Positions 27,915 to 36,301 of a stretch of 64,000 bases of DNA are shown piece by piece. The DNA comes from JANLYQ01 sp031365725. GTDB lineage: Bacteria > Actinomycetota > Actinomycetes > JACCUZ01. The notes beneath the pieces are model-generated. The model was given only the letters and a program-made list of their open reading frames with translations. It ran no database searches and had not been told where the DNA came from. The stretch spans positions 24,654-88,653 of the forward strand of contig JANLYQ010000017.1 of assembly GCA_031365725.1 (NCBI GenBank), read 5' to 3'. The stretch's first letter is position 1. Each line of letters starts with the position of its first letter. The translations under genes were made by a program, and so were the position numbers.

Positions 27915-28883
27915 TCAGGTCGTGCGGACCCGCGACTGCCACGAGGCCCACGCGCTGGCGACCATGTCGCGCAGGTCGAGCTTGGCGGTCCAGCCGATCT
28001 CCCGGGTGATCTTGGCGGAGTCAGCGAAGTACGCCGCCGGGTCACCGGGCCGGCGATCGACGACGTCCACCGCGAAGTCGATGCCGGTGACCTCGCGTGC
28101 AGTGTCGAACACCTCTTTCACCGTCACGCCCTCGCCTCGCCCGACGTTGAACACCTCGCCGATGGCGGCGTCGTCCAACCGTTTGGCTGCCGATGCGTGC
28201 GCCTCGGCGAGGTCGACCACGTGGATGTAGTCACGCACGCACGACCCGTCGCGGGTGTCGTAGTCGTCACCGAACAGCTTGGGGTTGCGACCCTCGGTCA
28301 GCGCCTCGAACGTCATCGGCACCAGGTTGCTGACGCTGCGGTCGCCGAGAGCGTCCTCACCAGCGCCGGCCACGTTGAAATAGCGCAGGGCCGCCCACCG
28401 CAGATCGGTCGCGCCGGCCAGGTCACGCAGCATCCACTCACCGGCCAGCTTGGTCACGCCGTACGGGCTCATGGGTCCGGTCGGGGTCTTCTCGGTGACG
28501 AAGTCGGTCGGCGGGTTGCCGTAGACCGCAGCGCTGGAGGAGAACAGGACCCGGTCGACGCCCTCGTCGGTGCAGGCCTGCAGCAGGGTCCGCATCGCGG
28601 CGACGTTCTGCTCCCAGTAGAGCAACGGCTGAGCCACCGACTCGCCAACCGACTTCTTGGCCGCGAGGTGCAGCACGCCGGTCACCTTGTGCTCGCGGAT
28701 CGCGGCGCGGACGACGTCGCTGTCCGAGGTCGAGGCCTCGACGAAGGGGACGTCGGGCGGCACGTTGTCCCGGATGCCCGAGGACAGGTCGTCGAGGACC
28801 AGCAGCCTGAGGCCTGCGTCCTGGAAGGCACGCACGATGTGCGCACCGATGTAGCCGGCGCCGCCGGTGAGCATCCACGTCAT
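27915..28883 (-). CDS. galE: UDP-glucose 4-epimerase
   Basis: A 322-residue extended short-chain dehydrogenase. The NAD-binding GGAGYIGAH motif begins at residue 7, LDDLSSG follows the second strand, and the catalytic tyrosine and lysine lie in SPYGVTKLAGE, with the serine in FSSSAAVYG. The segment GTRDGSCVRDYIHVVDLAEAH-like (here TRDGSCVRDYIHVVDLA) is typical of GalE, which interconverts UDP-glucose and UDP-galactose for the Leloir pathway and surface polymers. ATG at 28883 follows GTGAGG. It converges with the LAL regulator gene across 54 bp. Epimerase specificity among related sugar epimerases is inferred. Confidence 0.93.
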   Translation of the reverse strand: MTWMLTGGAGYIGAHIVRAFQDAGLRLLVLDDLSSGIRDNVPPDVPFVEASTSDSDVVRAAIREHKVTGVLHLAAKKSVGESVAQPLLYWEQNVAAMRTLLQACTDEGVDRVLFSSSAAVYGNPPTDFVTEKTPTGPMSPYGVTKLAGEWMLRDLAGATDLRWAALRYFNVAGAGEDALGDRSVSNLVPMTFEALTEGRNPKLFGDDYDTRDGSCVRDYIHVVDLAEAHASAAKRLDDAAIGEVFNVGRGEGVTVKEVFDTAREVTGIDFAVDVVDRRPGDPAAYFADSAKITREIGWTAKLDLRDMVASAWASWQSRVRTT

Positions 28884-29006
28884 GACCTCACCCTAGGAGA
28901 GGACACCAGGCGGCGGTCGGCCCGCACGCGACACGAGGTGGACACCTGCGACAACAGGAGTCTCAGCCGGTTGAGGCGACGGTTGACCTCACGCGGTCGA
29001 CAGCGC

Positions 29007-29882
29007 TCAGACGAAGGTGCGACCGGTGAGGCGCTCGTAGGCCTCGACGTAGCGCGCCCGGGTCGCCTCGACGACCTCCTCCGGCAGCGGCGGCGGCTCC
29101 TCTCCCGAGGCGCGGTCCCAACCGGAGGCGGGCGAGGTGAGCCAGTCCCGGACGAACTGCTTGTCGTAGGACGGCTGGGTGCGCCCCGGCTGCCAGGTCT
29201 CGGCCGGCCAGAACCGCGACGAGTCAGGAGTGAGCACCTCGTCGGCAAGCACCATGCGGCCCTCGGGGTCGCGGCCGAGCTCGAGCTTGGTGTCGGCCAG
29301 CACGATGCCGCGGTCGGCCGCGATGCCGTGGGCGCGGTCGTAGACGGCCAGCGTGAGGCGGCGCAGCTCCGCGGCCACGTCCGGGCCGACGGTTGCTGCG
29401 ACCTCGTCGTACGACACGTTCTCGTCGTGCTCGCCGAGGGCGGCCTTGGTCGCCGGGGTGAAGATCGGCTCGGGCAGCTGCGACCCGTCGAGGAGGCCGG
29501 CCGGCAGCGGCACCCCACAGATCGCCCCGTCGGCGAGATAGCCGGCCAAACCCGACCCGGCGAGGTAGCCGCGAGCCACGCACTCCACGGGGTACATCTC
29601 GAGGCGCCGGCAGAGCAGCCCGCGCCCCGCGTACTCCGGCGGCACGTCGGTCGACACGACATGGTGGGGCACGAGGTCGGCGAGCTGCTCGAACCACCAC
29701 AGGGACAGCTGCGTGAGGATGCGGCCCTTGTCCGGGATCTCGGTGGGCAGCACGAAGTCGAACGCAGAGATGCGATCGCTCGCGACCATCAGCAGCAGCC
29801 CGTCGGGTGCCGCGTAAAGATCGCGGACCTTTCCGCTGTGCAGGGGTGTGTACGCCGTCACGCCGGGCAGTCTCTCGCACAT
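29007..29882 (-). CDS. purC: Phosphoribosylaminoimidazole-succinocarboxamide synthase (SAICAR synthase)
   Basis: A 291-residue cytoplasmic enzyme joining CAIR and aspartate with ATP. Family marks are HSGKVRDLYAAPDG, VASDRISAFDFVLPTEIPDKG, EMYPVECVARGYLAGSG, LADTKLELG and VLTPDSSRFWPA. Length fits the PurC class of high-GC bacteria. ATG at 29882 was chosen; GTG at 29861, seven codons later, also fits the family N-terminus. The chosen start overlaps the start of the divergent small gene in the tetranucleotide CATG, so both would share one promoter region. Transcribed alone leftward, 123 bp before galE. Confidence 0.95.
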   Translation of the reverse strand: MCERLPGVTAYTPLHSGKVRDLYAAPDGLLLMVASDRISAFDFVLPTEIPDKGRILTQLSLWWFEQLADLVPHHVVSTDVPPEYAGRGLLCRRLEMYPVECVARGYLAGSGLAGYLADGAICGVPLPAGLLDGSQLPEPIFTPATKAALGEHDENVSYDEVAATVGPDVAAELRRLTLAVYDRAHGIAADRGIVLADTKLELGRDPEGRMVLADEVLTPDSSRFWPAETWQPGRTQPSYDKQFVRDWLTSPASGWDRASGEEPPPLPEEVVEATRARYVEAYERLTGRTFV

Positions 29883-30093
29883 GAGCGAATCCCCCAGCAC
29901 CACATCTACCGAGGACGCCGGATCGTTGCGGCAGCCGTTCCGCACGGGCTCGACCGAGGCCGACGTCGAGCAGAACGCCGATCAGGTCGAACCGGGCAAC
30001 GACTCGTCGTACGTCGGCCGGGTGGCGGGTGACGACGTGGGCTATGCCGGGGAGCAGGGCGCCGAGGCTCGGGCAAACGCCGACGACGACTGA
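29881..30093 (+). CDS. Small acidic protein of unknown function, 70 residues
   Basis: A 70-residue, strongly acidic, hydrophilic product beginning MSESPSTTSTEDAGS and ending GAEARANADDD; the middle has SSYVGRVAGDDVGYAGEQG. No membrane helix or cysteine is present, and the composition suggests disorder. Codons are strongly G/C in third position, supporting translation, though no good ribosome binding site is visible. Its ATG overlaps that of divergent purC. It is followed 18 bp later by the PPOX-type gene on the same strand, so the two may form an operon. Confidence 0.6.
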   Translation: MSESPSTTSTEDAGSLRQPFRTGSTEADVEQNADQVEPGNDSSYVGRVAGDDVGYAGEQGAEARANADDD

Positions 30094-30111
30094 GCCGGGC
30101 ATGATGGTCGG

Positions 30112-30735
30112 GTGGAAGAAATCACCAGTGACGCCGCGCTGACTGAGGTGCTGGGCGGGGCACCCTCGGCCGCTGCGGCCGGCAAGGACCGGTCGACGCT
30201 GCACGAGCTGGACCGGGCTTTCCTGGCCGCCTCGCCGTTCTGCCTGATCTCGACCTCGGCAGGTGACGCCACCTGCGACGTCTCGCCCAAGGGCGACCCA
30301 CCCGGTTTTGCGATTGCCGTCGACGACCGGACCATTGCGATCCCCGAGCGCTCGGGCAACCGCCGGGCCGACGGCTATCGCAACGTGCTGTCCATCCCGC
30401 ACGTCGGGCTGATCTTCCTGGTGCCCGGTCGCGGCGACACCCTGCGCATCAACGGCCGGGCTCGCCTCGTGCGCGACGCGCCGTTCTTCGACGACATGGT
30501 CGTGCGCGGGCACCGACCGGTGCTTGCTCTGGTTGTCGAGGTCGAGCAGGTGTTCTTCCACTGCAGCAAGGCGTTCCTACGGTCGGCGCTCTGGGACCCG
30601 AGCACCTGGGGGCAGGTCGACCTGCCCAGCCGCGCGGTCATCGCCCGAACCCTGGAGCGGCCGGACAGCTCTCTCGAGGAGCTCGAGGCCTACTACGGCC
30701 CCGCATACGCCGACGGCCTGTATCCGGGCACCTGA
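30112..30735 (+). CDS. PPOX-type flavoprotein (MSMEG_1061-like)
   Basis: A 207-residue pyridoxamine-5'-phosphate-oxidase-fold protein. ELDRAFLAASPFCLISTS opens the split barrel; CDVSPKGDPPGFA and IAIPERSGNRRADGYRN are the phosphate- and flavin-binding segments typical of the FMN-dependent MSMEG_1061 group, followed by LRINGRARLV and FFHCSKAFLRSALWDP. A flavin or F420 redox role is likely but no substrate is known. It starts at GTG 30112. It converges with purB across a gap that holds several palindromes. Confidence 0.82.
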   Translation: MEEITSDAALTEVLGGAPSAAAAGKDRSTLHELDRAFLAASPFCLISTSAGDATCDVSPKGDPPGFAIAVDDRTIAIPERSGNRRADGYRNVLSIPHVGLIFLVPGRGDTLRINGRARLVRDAPFFDDMVVRGHRPVLALVVEVEQVFFHCSKAFLRSALWDPSTWGQVDLPSRAVIARTLERPDSSLEELEAYYGPAYADGLYPGT

Positions 30736-30759
30736 CTCATCACGTACTCACTTCGTGAG

Positions 30760-30768
30760 TTATCCACA
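30760..30768 (+). promoter_or_regulatory. Consensus DnaA box
   Basis: TTATCCACA, a perfect match to the DnaA-box consensus, lies between the convergent PPOX-type and purB genes. A short hairpin, CTCAC-TTC-GTGAG, precedes it directly. A single box does not make an origin, but such isolated boxes can titrate DnaA. Confidence 0.6.
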
Positions 30769-30773
30769 GGACA

Positions 30774-30789
30774 CGTTTCCGCGGAAACG
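30774..30789. repeat. Perfect 16-bp palindrome
   Basis: CGTTTCCGCGGAAACG is fully self-complementary and sits six bases beyond the DnaA box. It could be a dimeric regulator site or part of a termination structure for the convergent pair. Confidence 0.65.
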
Positions 30790-30820
30790 CTTTCGGCCCG
30801 ATACCGGAGGTCAGAAAGCA

Positions 30821-30867
30821 CTCCGGAGCGGATTCGGCATGCGGGACGTGCCGCATGGTCTCCGGAG
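30821..30867. terminator. Nested hairpin between PPOX-type gene and purB
   Basis: CATGCGG at 30838-30844 pairs with CCGCATG at 30851-30857 around a 6-base loop, flanked on both sides by the self-complementary octamer CTCCGGAG (30821-30828 and 30860-30867). The placement between convergent genes suggests a bidirectional terminator. Confidence 0.5.
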
Positions 30868-30930
30868 CCATCCGGGGTTGTGGTCGACACGCTGCCCAGA
30901 ACGGCACACCCTCGGCGGCTGGATCCGTGA

Positions 30931-32379
30931 CTACAGGATCGGCGCGGGGGTGTAGGCAGCGGCTTCCCGATGACGTCGTACGACGGCAGCCACGGCACCC
31001 ACGACCGCCTCGACCTGGGCAGCTGCGGCACCGGTGAACGACCCCGGGTCCGCGACGAGAGCATCCAGGTCCGCGCGGGAGAGCCCGAGGCGCGGGTCGG
31101 CGGCCAGCCGGTCGAACAGGTCGTTGTCGGTCGTGCCCTGCTCGCGCATGCTGAGGGCGACGGCGACGGCGTGCTCCTTGATCGCCTCGTGTGCCGCCTC
31201 GCGGCCGACACCGGCCCGCACCGCGGCCATCAGCACCTTCGTGGTCGCGAGAAACGGCAGGTAGCGCTCCAGCTCGCGCGCGATCACCGCCGGGTAGGCG
31301 CCGAACTCGTCGAGCACGGTGAGAAACGTCTGGAACAACCCGTCGGCGGCGAAGAACGCGTCCGGCAGCGCCACCCGGCGTACGACGGAACAGAAGACGT
31401 CGCCCTCGTTCCACTGCGCACCGGCGAGCTCGCCGACCATCGAGAGATAGCCACGCAGGACGACGGCGAGACCGTTGACGCGTTCGCACGAGCGGGTGTT
31501 CATCTTGTGCGGCATCGCGCTCGAGCCGACCTGCCCGGCCTGGAAGCCTTCGGTCGCGACCTCTTGGCCTGCCATCAACCGGATCGTGGTCGCGAGCGAC
31601 GACGGCCCGGCCGCGAGCTGCACCAGCGACGACACGACGTCGAGGTCCAGTGACCGGGGGTAGACCTGCCCGACCGAGGTCAGAACCCGAGCGAAGCCGA
31701 GGTGATCGGCGACCTTCTGCTCCAGCGTCGCCAGGTCGGCAGCCGAACCGTCGAGAAGGTCCAGCTGGTCCTGGGCGGTACCGACCGGGCCCTTGATGCC
31801 GCGCAGCGGATAGCGCGCGATCAGCTCTTCGAGCCGCTCGACCGCAACGAGCAACTCCTCGGCCGCCGAAGCAAAGCGCTTGCCCAAGGTGGTCGCCTGC
31901 GCCGCGACGTTGTGCGAGCGCCCGGCCATCACGAGGTCCGCGTGCTCGGTCGCCAGACGCGCGAGCCTGGCGAGCGCCGCCACCGCGCGGTCGCGCAGCA
32001 GCTCGAGGGAGGACCGGATCTGCAGCTGCTCGACGTTCTCGGTCAGGTCGCGGCTGGTCATCCCCTTGTGGATGTGCTCGTGCCCGGCCAGCGCCGAGAA
32101 CTCCTCGATGCGGGCCTTCACGTCGTGCCGGGTGACGGCCTCGCGGCGACGGATCGAGTCGAGGTCGACGTCGTCGACAACCTTCTCGTAGGCCTCGACG
32201 ACCCCGTCGGGCACGTCGACCCCGAGATCGCGCTGGGCCCGCAGCACCGCCACCCAGAGCCGCCGCTCGAGCACGATCTTGTGCTCGGGGGACCAGATGC
32301 GGGTCAGCTCGGCGCTGGCATACCGCGCCGCCAGGACGTCAGGGATGATCGGTGCCGTAGAGGTGCCAGGGGACGTCAC
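30931..32379 (-). CDS. purB: Adenylosuccinate lyase
   Basis: A 482-residue fumarase/aspartase-superfamily enzyme that removes fumarate from SAICAR and from adenylosuccinate, acting twice in purine synthesis. Marks are TRHDVKARIEEF, HIHKGMTSRDLTEN, AGRSHNVAAQATTLGKR and the signature loop GSSAMPHKMNTRSCERV with its catalytic serine. Slightly longer than the usual 430-475. The start at 32379 overlaps the purD stop in ATGA, so purD and purB are translationally coupled. It is the last gene of a leftward run starting with the acetyltransferase at 36249. Downstream it converges with the PPOX-type gene. Confidence 0.96.
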   Translation of the reverse strand: MTSPGTSTAPIIPDVLAARYASAELTRIWSPEHKIVLERRLWVAVLRAQRDLGVDVPDGVVEAYEKVVDDVDLDSIRRREAVTRHDVKARIEEFSALAGHEHIHKGMTSRDLTENVEQLQIRSSLELLRDRAVAALARLARLATEHADLVMAGRSHNVAAQATTLGKRFASAAEELLVAVERLEELIARYPLRGIKGPVGTAQDQLDLLDGSAADLATLEQKVADHLGFARVLTSVGQVYPRSLDLDVVSSLVQLAAGPSSLATTIRLMAGQEVATEGFQAGQVGSSAMPHKMNTRSCERVNGLAVVLRGYLSMVGELAGAQWNEGDVFCSVVRRVALPDAFFAADGLFQTFLTVLDEFGAYPAVIARELERYLPFLATTKVLMAAVRAGVGREAAHEAIKEHAVAVALSMREQGTTDNDLFDRLAADPRLGLSRADLDALVADPGSFTGAAAAQVEAVVGAVAAVVRRHREAAAYTPAPIL

Positions 32380-33644
32380 ACCCCTGATTCTCCCCCAGCA
32401 GCGGCGGCGGCGATGTCACGGCGGTAGTGCCCACCCGCGAGGGAGATCCGGCCCATCACGTCGTACGCCGACGAGCGGGCCGCCGCGAGGTCGGCACCGG
32501 TCGCGACCACGGACAGCACCCGGCCACCGGTAGCTATGACATGACCTTCGCCGTCGAGTGCGGTGCCGGCATGCAGCACCAGCACCCCGTCCCCCGCCGT
32601 CGACTCCTGGAGGCCGGTGACCACACCGCCCATCTCCGGCGCATCGGGGTAGCCCGGCGCCGCGAGCACCACGGTCACCGCCGCCTCGTCGCTCCACTCG
32701 AGGTCGCCGGCCTTGGCGAACGCCGCCAGGCCACTCGTGGCCGCAGCCATCAACAGCCCGCCCAACGGCGTGCGCAACCGGGCGAGCACGACCTGGGTCT
32801 CGGGGTCGCCGAACCGCGCGTTGAACTCGATGACGCGCACGCCGCGCGAGGTCAGCGCCAGCCCGGCGTAGAGCAGGCCGACAAAGGGTGTCCCGCGCAG
32901 CGCCAGCTCGTCGACCGTCGGCTGCAGCACGTCACGCAGCACCTCGGCCACGAGGTCCGGCGGCGCCCACGGCAGCGGCGAGTAGGCACCCATGCCGCCG
33001 GTGTTCGGTCCCTCGTCGCCGTCCAGTGCCCGCTTGAAGTCCTGCGCCGACACCAGCGGGAGGACCGTCACCCCGTCGGTGACGGCAAAGAGGGACACCT
33101 CCGGCCCGTCCAGGAACTCCTCGATCACCACTCGGTCGCAGGACCCGGCGTGCGCCAGCGCGACGTCGCGGTCGCCGGTCACCACGACGCCCTTGCCTGC
33201 TGCGAGACCGTCGTCCTTCACGACGTACGGCGCCCCCAGCGCGTCGAGCGCGACCGCTGCCTCGTCCGGTGTCGTGCACACGAACGAGAGCGCGGTGGGC
33301 ACGCCCGCGGCGACCATGACCTCCTTGGCGAAGGCCTTCGACCCCTCGAGTGCCGCAGCGGCAGCCGACGGTCCGAAGCACGCGATCCCTTGGGCACGCA
33401 CCGCGTCAGCCGCCCCGGCGACCAGCGGACCCTCCGGTCCGACCACCACGAGGTCGACGAGCAGGTCGGCAGCGAGCTCGCCGATGCCGTCGACGTCAGT
33501 CAGGTCCAGCGGCATGGTCGCCACGTCGAGGGCGATGCCGGCGTTGCCGGGGGCGGCCAGCACCTCCGTCACCGCCGGGTCGGCGAGCAGCGCGCGCACC
33601 AAGGCGTGCTCGCGGGCGCCGCCACCGACCACGAGAACCCTCAT
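32376..33644 (-). CDS. purD: Phosphoribosylamine-glycine ligase (GAR synthetase)
   Basis: A 422-residue ATP-grasp enzyme for step two of purine synthesis. It begins MRVLVVGGGAREHALVRAL, has LVDLVVVGPEGPLVAG, FGPSAAAAALEGSKAFAK and PYVVKDDGLAAGKGVVV in the ATP-grasp fold, and VIEFNARFGDPETQVVL for metal binding. Six codons upstream lies another in-frame ATG, but the one at 33644 directly precedes the family N-terminus and overlaps the upstream stop (ATGA). Coupled on both sides: after the unknown 186-residue gene and before purB. Confidence 0.97.
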   Translation of the reverse strand: MRVLVVGGGAREHALVRALLADPAVTEVLAAPGNAGIALDVATMPLDLTDVDGIGELAADLLVDLVVVGPEGPLVAGAADAVRAQGIACFGPSAAAAALEGSKAFAKEVMVAAGVPTALSFVCTTPDEAAVALDALGAPYVVKDDGLAAGKGVVVTGDRDVALAHAGSCDRVVIEEFLDGPEVSLFAVTDGVTVLPLVSAQDFKRALDGDEGPNTGGMGAYSPLPWAPPDLVAEVLRDVLQPTVDELALRGTPFVGLLYAGLALTSRGVRVIEFNARFGDPETQVVLARLRTPLGGLLMAAATSGLAAFAKAGDLEWSDEAAVTVVLAAPGYPDAPEMGGVVTGLQESTAGDGVLVLHAGTALDGEGHVIATGGRVLSVVATGADLAAARSSAYDVMGRISLAGGHYRRDIAAAAAGGESGV

Positions 33645-34201
33645 GCCTTCCAGAACTCCCACCAGCGTCGAGGCGCAGACGGTGTGGGAGGGCCAGAAGC
33701 CGTTGCTACAGAGGGGGTGGCGTGCCCTCGCGGGCTGTCCTCGTCACCGCCGCCGTCATCCGCCGCGACGGTCGAGGCGCTCTGGCGCACCGGCGTACGC
33801 GAGTCGCTCACCGACTCCCCCAGCTGCGGGTCGAAGCCCTCGAGACCGGTGACGTCCTCGACCGCACGAGCCAAGGCGTAGACGGTCGACATCAGCGCGA
33901 TGTCGTCACCGGCACGGACTGCCGCCTCGGGCACGTGGATCTCGAACTCGCCCTCGACCAGCTTGAGCCCGATGCCGGTGGCCGGGTCGGTGAGCTCCCG
34001 GGTCTCCTCGTCGTCGAGGGTGAGCTCGACCCCGTCCCCGAGCAGCGCGCGGGCCCGCGGTACCAAGGCGTCCCACTGCTCGCGCTCGCCCTCCGAGAGG
34101 GGACCGGGGTCACCACCGGCGAACCCTTCCTCGACCCCGGCGAGGGCGTCCTCGAAAGTCTGCCCCGGGTCGCGGCGGACGAAGAAGATGTCATAGCTCA
34201 T
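33641..34201 (-). CDS. Conserved-looking hypothetical protein upstream of purD
   Basis: A 186-residue cytoplasmic protein. The first 125 residues look folded: MSYDIFFVRRDPGQTFEDAL, a middle with GIGLKLVEGEFEIHVPE and IALMSTVYALARAVEDVTG. A low-complexity Ser/Thr/Pro/Gly linker follows and the end is tryptophan-rich (PRRWWEFWKA). Related short proteins starting MSYD are seen in actinobacteria without known function. Its stop overlaps the purD start by 4 bases, so it is made together with PurD, which hints at housekeeping rather than a purine-specific role. No named domain recognised. Confidence 0.78.
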   Translation of the reverse strand: MSYDIFFVRRDPGQTFEDALAGVEEGFAGGDPGPLSEGEREQWDALVPRARALLGDGVELTLDDEETRELTDPATGIGLKLVEGEFEIHVPEAAVRAGDDIALMSTVYALARAVEDVTGLEGFDPQLGESVSDSRTPVRQSASTVAADDGGGDEDSPRGHATPSVATASGPPTPSAPRRWWEFWKA

Positions 34202-34213
34202 GCGCGGCGCGAC

Positions 34214-35581
34214 CTATCCGGTCGTGTGCTGGTCGGCGACGGTCAGCGCGTCGTCGAGGATCGCCAGCCCTTCCTTCGCCTCCCCCTCGGAGGTCGTGCA
34301 CGGCGGCACCACGTGCAGCCGGTTGTAGTTGACGAACGGCAGCAGCCCGCGCTCCTTGCACGCCGCCACCAGAGCCGCCATCGGGGCGTTGGCCTCGCCG
34401 CTGGCGTTGTACGGAACGAGCATCTCGCGGGTCGCCTTGTCCTTGACGAGGTCCAAGGCCCAGAACACCCCGAGCCCGCGGACCTCGCCGACCGACGGGT
34501 GCCGGTCGGCGATCTCGCGCAGCCCGGGGCCGAGCACGTCCTCGCCGAGCCGGCGGGCGTTGTCGATGATGCCTTCCTCGGCCATCGCGGTGATGCTCGC
34601 GACCGCGGCAGCACACGCGAGCGGGTGCCCGGAGTAGGTCAGCCCGCCGGGGAAGACCCGCTGGTCGAAGGTCGCCGCGATGCTGTCGCGGATGATGACG
34701 CCGCCGAGGGGCACATAGCCGGAGTTCGACCCCTTGGCGAAGGTGATGAGGTCCGGCGCCACCGACCACCTGTCGACCGCGAACCACTCACCCGCGCGAC
34801 CGAAGCCGGCCATCACCTCATCGGCGACGTAGACGATGCCGTGCCGGTCGCACAGCTCACGGACACCGGCGAGATAGCCCTCCGGTGGCACGAGGATGCC
34901 CGCGGTGCCGGGGATGGTCTCGAGCACGATGGCCGCAATGGTGCCCGGCCCCTCGAAGGCGATGACCTGCTCGAGGTGCTCGAGGGCGCGCTGCCCCTCC
35001 TGCTCGACCGAGTCCGACCAGAACGCCGAGCGGTAGGCGTAGGGACCGAAGAAGTGCACGACGCCGGTGGCGCCGCCGTCGTTGGGCCAGCGCCGCGGGT
35101 CGCCGGTCATCTGCACAGCCGTGGCGGTGTTGCCGTGATAGCTGCGGTAGGTCGAGAGCACCTTGTGCCGACCGGTGTGCAGGCGCGCCATGCGGACGGC
35201 GTTCTCGATCGCGTCGGCGCCACCGTTGGTGAAGAACACCTTGTCGAGCCCGGCGGGCGCCCGCTCGACGATCAGCCGGGCCGCCTCGGACCGCATGTCG
35301 TTGGCGTGCTGCGGCGCGACGGTCGCGAGCCGACCGGCCTGCTCCTGGATCGCGGCGACGACCTTGGGGTGCTGGTGGCCGATGTTGACGTTGACCAGCT
35401 GGGAGGAGAAGTCGAGATAGCGCTTACCGGTGTGGTCCCATAGGTAGGACCCCTGCGCTCCCGCCACCACCATCGGCGTGATCTGGCCCTGCGCCGACCA
35501 CGAGTGGAACACGTGTGCCCGGTCGAGCTCGTAGGTGCGCGCGCCGGCCTCGAAGTCGCTGCTGGGGAGGTCACTGGTCAT
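34214..35581 (-). CDS. Class III pyridoxal-phosphate aminotransferase
   Basis: A 455-residue fold-type I aminotransferase of the omega-amino-acid:pyruvate group. YLDFSSQLVNVNIGHQHPKVV is the N-terminal signature; FTNGGADAIENAVRMARLH binds cofactor phosphate; YVADEVMAGFGRAG holds the cofactor aspartate, and the Schiff-base lysine lies in LITFAKGSNSGYVPLGG. The arginine and threonine near GGLTYSGHPLACAAAVA are also kept. The substrate cannot be read; candidates include beta-alanine, GABA, putrescine or lysine derivatives. ATG at 35581. It sits 12 bases upstream of the purD-linked gene and 32 downstream of an acetyltransferase, all leftward. Confidence 0.92.
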   Translation of the reverse strand: MTSDLPSSDFEAGARTYELDRAHVFHSWSAQGQITPMVVAGAQGSYLWDHTGKRYLDFSSQLVNVNIGHQHPKVVAAIQEQAGRLATVAPQHANDMRSEAARLIVERAPAGLDKVFFTNGGADAIENAVRMARLHTGRHKVLSTYRSYHGNTATAVQMTGDPRRWPNDGGATGVVHFFGPYAYRSAFWSDSVEQEGQRALEHLEQVIAFEGPGTIAAIVLETIPGTAGILVPPEGYLAGVRELCDRHGIVYVADEVMAGFGRAGEWFAVDRWSVAPDLITFAKGSNSGYVPLGGVIIRDSIAATFDQRVFPGGLTYSGHPLACAAAVASITAMAEEGIIDNARRLGEDVLGPGLREIADRHPSVGEVRGLGVFWALDLVKDKATREMLVPYNASGEANAPMAALVAACKERGLLPFVNYNRLHVVPPCTTSEGEAKEGLAILDDALTVADQHTTG

Positions 35582-35613
35582 GTGCCGCAGGATAGGCGTT
35601 GCCCGGCTGACCG

Positions 35614-36249
35614 TCACTGCCGCAGGCGGTCCTCGAGACCGGTCCGCACCCACGGCCACTCGTCGCGCAGCACCGAGAAGACCACCGTGTCGCGCCAGGT
35701 GCCGTCTGGGCGGGCCATGTGCCGCCGCAGCACGCCTTCCCGGGTGGCGCCGAGCCGGGCGATGGCCGCCTGCGACCTCGTGTTGAGCAGGTCGGTCTGG
35801 ATCTTCACCCGGCCGAAACCGCACTCGTCGAACGCGTGCCCGAGCAGCAGCAGCTTGGTCGCCGGGTTGACGAGGGTGCCCCACCACCTCGGGCCGTACG
35901 CCGTCCAGCCGAGGTGGACCCGTTCGTCCACCAGACTCCACTCGGCCAGGCTGCTAGTGCCGACCAAGGTGCCGCCCGGCCCCAGGTCGGAGTCGGCGGC
36001 CAGCCGCACCGTGTAGGCCTGCCGACCACCGATCGGGGTGCGGTCCGCACCGGCCAGCCAGGCCCGGGCCGCGGCCACGTCGGGCCACCGGGCGCCGGGG
36101 CCACCGGCGTACCCGCCGGCCCACACCCGTTCGTCACCCAACGTGGCGAACACGTCCTCCGCGTCGTCGACAGTCGCTGCCCGTACGTCGACCACGGCGG
36201 CAGCCGCGGGGTTGCCGGTGCGCGGGGTGCCGTCGGGTGGAGTCGTCAC
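35614..36249 (-). CDS. GNAT-family N-acetyltransferase, RimJ/RimL-like
   Basis: A 211-residue acetyltransferase. VRAATVDDAEDVFATLGDERVW opens the fold; LVGTSSLAEWS, WTAYGPRWWGTLVNPATKLLLLGHAF (split over the acetyl-CoA site) and RVKIQTDLLNTRSQAAIARLGATREGVLRRH are typical of the Acetyltransf_3 group. Members acetylate protein N-termini, amines or antibiotics; the target here is unknown. GTG start at 36249. It heads the leftward run toward purB and is separated by 52 bp from a divergent exported-protein gene. Confidence 0.85.
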   Translation of the reverse strand: MTTPPDGTPRTGNPAAAAVVDVRAATVDDAEDVFATLGDERVWAGGYAGGPGARWPDVAAARAWLAGADRTPIGGRQAYTVRLAADSDLGPGGTLVGTSSLAEWSLVDERVHLGWTAYGPRWWGTLVNPATKLLLLGHAFDECGFGRVKIQTDLLNTRSQAAIARLGATREGVLRRHMARPDGTWRDTVVFSVLRDEWPWVRTGLEDRLRQ

Positions 36250-36301
36250 GAGGTCACGCTAGAGGGCGGCGGTGGGTCGGCGCGGGCCGTAACGTGAGGT
36301 C

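Noticed and set aside
30760..30768. Replication origin
   Set aside because: Only one DnaA box is present, with no AT-rich unwinding region and no dnaA, dnaN or rnpA genes nearby.
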